From Flavobacteriales bacterium UBA2426 (GTDB lineage: Bacteria > Bacteroidota > Bacteroidia > Flavobacteriales_F > PHOS-HE28): a stretch of DNA of 27,390 bases. This document shows, one piece after another, positions 25,602 to 27,390 of this stretch. The stretch is taken from NCBI GenBank assembly GCA_002342985.1, contig DDRC01000249.1:20970-48359 (forward strand). The letters are read 5' to 3'. The translations under genes and the position numbers were made by a program. The first letter of the stretch is position 1; every line of letters begins with the position of its first letter. Under the pieces are notes generated by a model. That model was given only the letters and a program-made list of their open reading frames with translations, was not told where the DNA came from and did no database searches.

Positions 25602-27390
25602 TTAGAAGCTGAAGGTGAGCATGGCGAAGTAGTTCCGTCCGAAGAGGTAGCTGTACTTGGGCGGGAACCGGTTCACGTCCATGCGATCGTAGCGCAGCTG
25701 CTCGAAGCCGCCCACGCGGAAGTCGCGGTTGTCGAGCACATTGCTTACCGATACATTGACGGCCAGGCGGTACTTCCTGTTGATGAGCCAGCTCTTTCCC
25801 GCGAAGAAGTCAACCGTCAGGTTGTCGTCCAGGCGGGTCTGTTCCAGGAGCTCGTTCCATTGGGGGTCACTGGTGACGAGGTTCTCCAGCGCGTCCTCGG
25901 TGCGGCGGTCCGGGTTCGGGTCGAGGTAGATGTGCTGGAAGAAGTTCGCGCTTGCTCCAGCGAACCAGAACTTGGGTGAATTGTACCGCAGCCCCAGCGA
26001 TGAGGCGGACTGGGGCATGCCGCCAACACGGTAGCCCTTCCAGTAAATGGTGCGGTCCTGGGCGAACACTTCCTCGCTGTTGTTGCGGGTGACGGTGGCC
26101 GTTGGCCGTGAGTCATACGTGTAGCTGCCTCCGGCATGCACGGCGGTGAGCTGCCAAGTGCTCGTCAGGTTCGCTTCCACCCCGATTTCCACCCCTTGGT
26201 GCAGCTGGTCCACGCCGGTCATGGCGTAGTTCACGATGGTCAGGAACTCGTCGTGGTAGTAGCTGCGGTTCCAAGCCTGGTCCATGATGCGGGTGTAGTA
26301 CACCGTTGCGCGCCCCTTTACGCGGGGAGCCTTCAGCACGTAACTCAGGTCGGCGCCGTAGGTCGACTCCGGGGTGAGCCCGGTGAGCACCGCATCGCGG
26401 ACGCGCGGCGCGATGTAGGCCACATTGCTCGCGGGGGGGCGCACGATGTAGGTGGCATTCGCCGTGATGAAGTGGCGCCCGGTCAGCTTGTAGATGCCGC
26501 CGGCCTTGGCGCCGAACCCGGCGAACCGATGCTTCTCGCCCTCGCCGAAGGATTCATCCGGGAAGCGGCCGTTGCGGAGCCGTCCCTCGCGCCAAAAGCT
26601 GGTGTGCGAGATGTCCACGCCGGCGTAGGCCTCCAGCTTGGTCCACTTCTTCTCCCACTGGGCGAAGATGTTCGCGTACTGCGTGTGGATTTCGTAGTCG
26701 TGGCCGAAGACATCGCCCTCGCGCACCAACTTGTTCGGGACGTCCAGGTCGTTCTGCGAGATCGTGGTGTCATTGAAATCGCGGTCAGCGAACTGGTCGA
26801 TGTCCAACCAGAACTGGCCGCCGAGCAGGTCGTCCACCACCCGGAAGTAGTGCGTGCGCTGCTTGTGGAAGCTCCCGCCGATGGTCAGGTGGGTGCGTTC
26901 GTCAAGGTCCTTGTTCCATACGCTATTGATGCCGAAGCGGGTGGGGTCGGCCCTGACCTCCTCCACGATGTACTTGCTGCGGTAGCCGATCTCGGTCTTT
27001 CCGGCCTGTCCATTGGCGTTCTGCACCAGATAGAGGTTCTTGCCGTTGGCGAAGTACAGCTGGTCCCAGTCGATCTGCCGGGTGTTCAGATCGTTCTCCC
27101 AAGCCCTGACACGGTCGTCGTAGAGGTGGCTGTCCTCGAACCTGTAGTAGCTCGGCAGGTACCGGTAGTAGTCGGGGCGCGGGTCCTTGGCATCGAACCA
27201 ATTCAGCCCCGTAAGGCCATCCCGGCCGAAGGTGTAATACGCTGACGTGGTGAGCTTCGCAGCATCGCTGAGCCGGAAGTTGTGGGTGGCCATGATCATC
27301 GGCTTGTGGTCACGGCTCATCTTGGCATTCCGCTTCTGACCCGCCTGATAGCCCCAGTTGGGGTTGTAGAATGGGGTCCCGGCCAGGTCA
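25602..27390 (-). CDS. TonB-dependent receptor, C-terminal barrel part (5' end beyond window)
   Basis: The frame stays open to the right edge, so the start and probably the signal peptide, regulatory domain and plug lie outside the window. About 595 residues are visible, mostly beta-barrel strands rich in aromatic residues, including FGIMDQAWNRS-like and YFGRDGL-type segments. Clear receptor features are the DVSHT/VRPPASN loops, the WLINRKYRLAVNVSVSNVLD strand shared by Bacteroidota receptors, and the terminal YFAMLTFSF with a final phenylalanine. It would import a ligand too large or scarce for porins. The DUF5689-type lipoprotein gene follows after 14 bp and probably works with it. The internal ATG at 27320 is not the start, since coding sequence continues before it. 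Confidence 0.9.
   Translation of the reverse strand, partial: DLAGTPFYNPNWGYQAGQKRNAKMSRDHKPMIMATHNFRLSDAAKLTTSAYYTFGRDGLTGLNWFDAKDPRPDYYRYLPSYYRFEDSHLYDDRVRAWENDLNTRQIDWDQLYFANGKNLYLVQNANGQAGKTEIGYRSKYIVEEVRADPTRFGINSVWNKDLDERTHLTIGGSFHKQRTHYFRVVDDLLGGQFWLDIDQFADRDFNDTTISQNDLDVPNKLVREGDVFGHDYEIHTQYANIFAQWEKKWTKLEAYAGVDISHTSFWREGRLRNGRFPDESFGEGEKHRFAGFGAKAGGIYKLTGRHFITANATYIVRPPASNVAYIAPRVRDAVLTGLTPESTYGADLSYVLKAPRVKGRATVYYTRIMDQAWNRSYYHDEFLTIVNYAMTGVDQLHQGVEIGVEANLTSTWQLTAVHAGGSYTYDSRPTATVTRNNSEEVFAQDRTIYWKGYRVGGMPQSASSLGLRYNSPKFWFAGASANFFQHIYLDPNPDRRTEDALENLVTSDPQWNELLEQTRLDDNLTVDFFAGKSWLINRKYRLAVNVSVSNVLDNRDFRVGGFEQLRYDRMDVNRFPPKYSYLFGRNYFAMLTFSF

Noticed and set aside
26136..27245. 369-codon plus-strand frame over the TonB receptor
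   Set aside because: It is the antisense shadow of receptor barrel strands and has no recognisable domain.

Overview
This window is about 65% GC by eye and almost entirely coding: no gap between genes exceeds about 130 bp. The gene families point to a high-GC member of the Bacteroidota. They include type IX secretion (T9SS) sorting domains, PorP/SprF and PorG-like proteins, TonB-dependent receptors with an N-terminal carboxypeptidase-regulatory domain, a DUF5689-type lipoprotein, and TAnnTTTG-type promoter elements. The gene order pdxJ / CBS / nadK / porG-like / uppS / bamA / ompH / ompH / murI is the one I associate with Flavobacteriales and relatives. The family-level placement is inference.

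Layout. (1) 1-3445 (+): the end of a large T9SS cargo with a type B C-terminal domain, then a PorP/SprF protein and a TPR/PD40/OmpA protein. This looks like an adhesin together with its dedicated outer-membrane partners. (2) 3523-5911 (-): a small TonB-plug protein with no barrel, an ECF sigma factor and a membrane anti-sigma/TPR protein, tightly packed as one operon. (3) 5974-6588 (-): an Nfu/NifU-type Fe-S scaffold, divergent from (4) 6674-9750 (+): a Cys-rich small protein, a TonB receptor and an HMA metal-binding protein, a putative heavy-metal import module. It is followed by a gamma-carbonic anhydrase-like gene (9754-10272). (5) 10259-19580 (-): a long envelope-biogenesis block read from CBS protein through an extra Omp85, NAD kinase, PorG-like, UppS, BamA and two OmpH/Skp proteins to MurI. 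(6) 19656-21786 (+): pdxJ, an alpha/beta hydrolase and an unknown secreted protein, joined by 4-bp overlaps. (7) 21863-27390: a secreted endonuclease/exonuclease/phosphatase lipoprotein (+) converging on a (-) operon of TonB receptor (cut by the window edge), DUF5689-type lipoprotein and T9SS-sorted OB-fold protein. I read this as a candidate locus for scavenging extracellular nucleic acid or phosphoester.

How the parts fit. Most of the window builds or uses the outer membrane. BamA, the OmpH/Skp pair and UppS/MurI make the envelope, the PorG-like protein supports T9SS, and the flanking loci supply T9SS cargo and TonB receptors. The least conventional unit is the plug-only protein encoded with a sigma/anti-sigma pair. 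The metal module and the DUF5689 locus are also worth study. I saw no tRNA, rRNA, insertion sequence, CRISPR array or clear sign of recent transfer.
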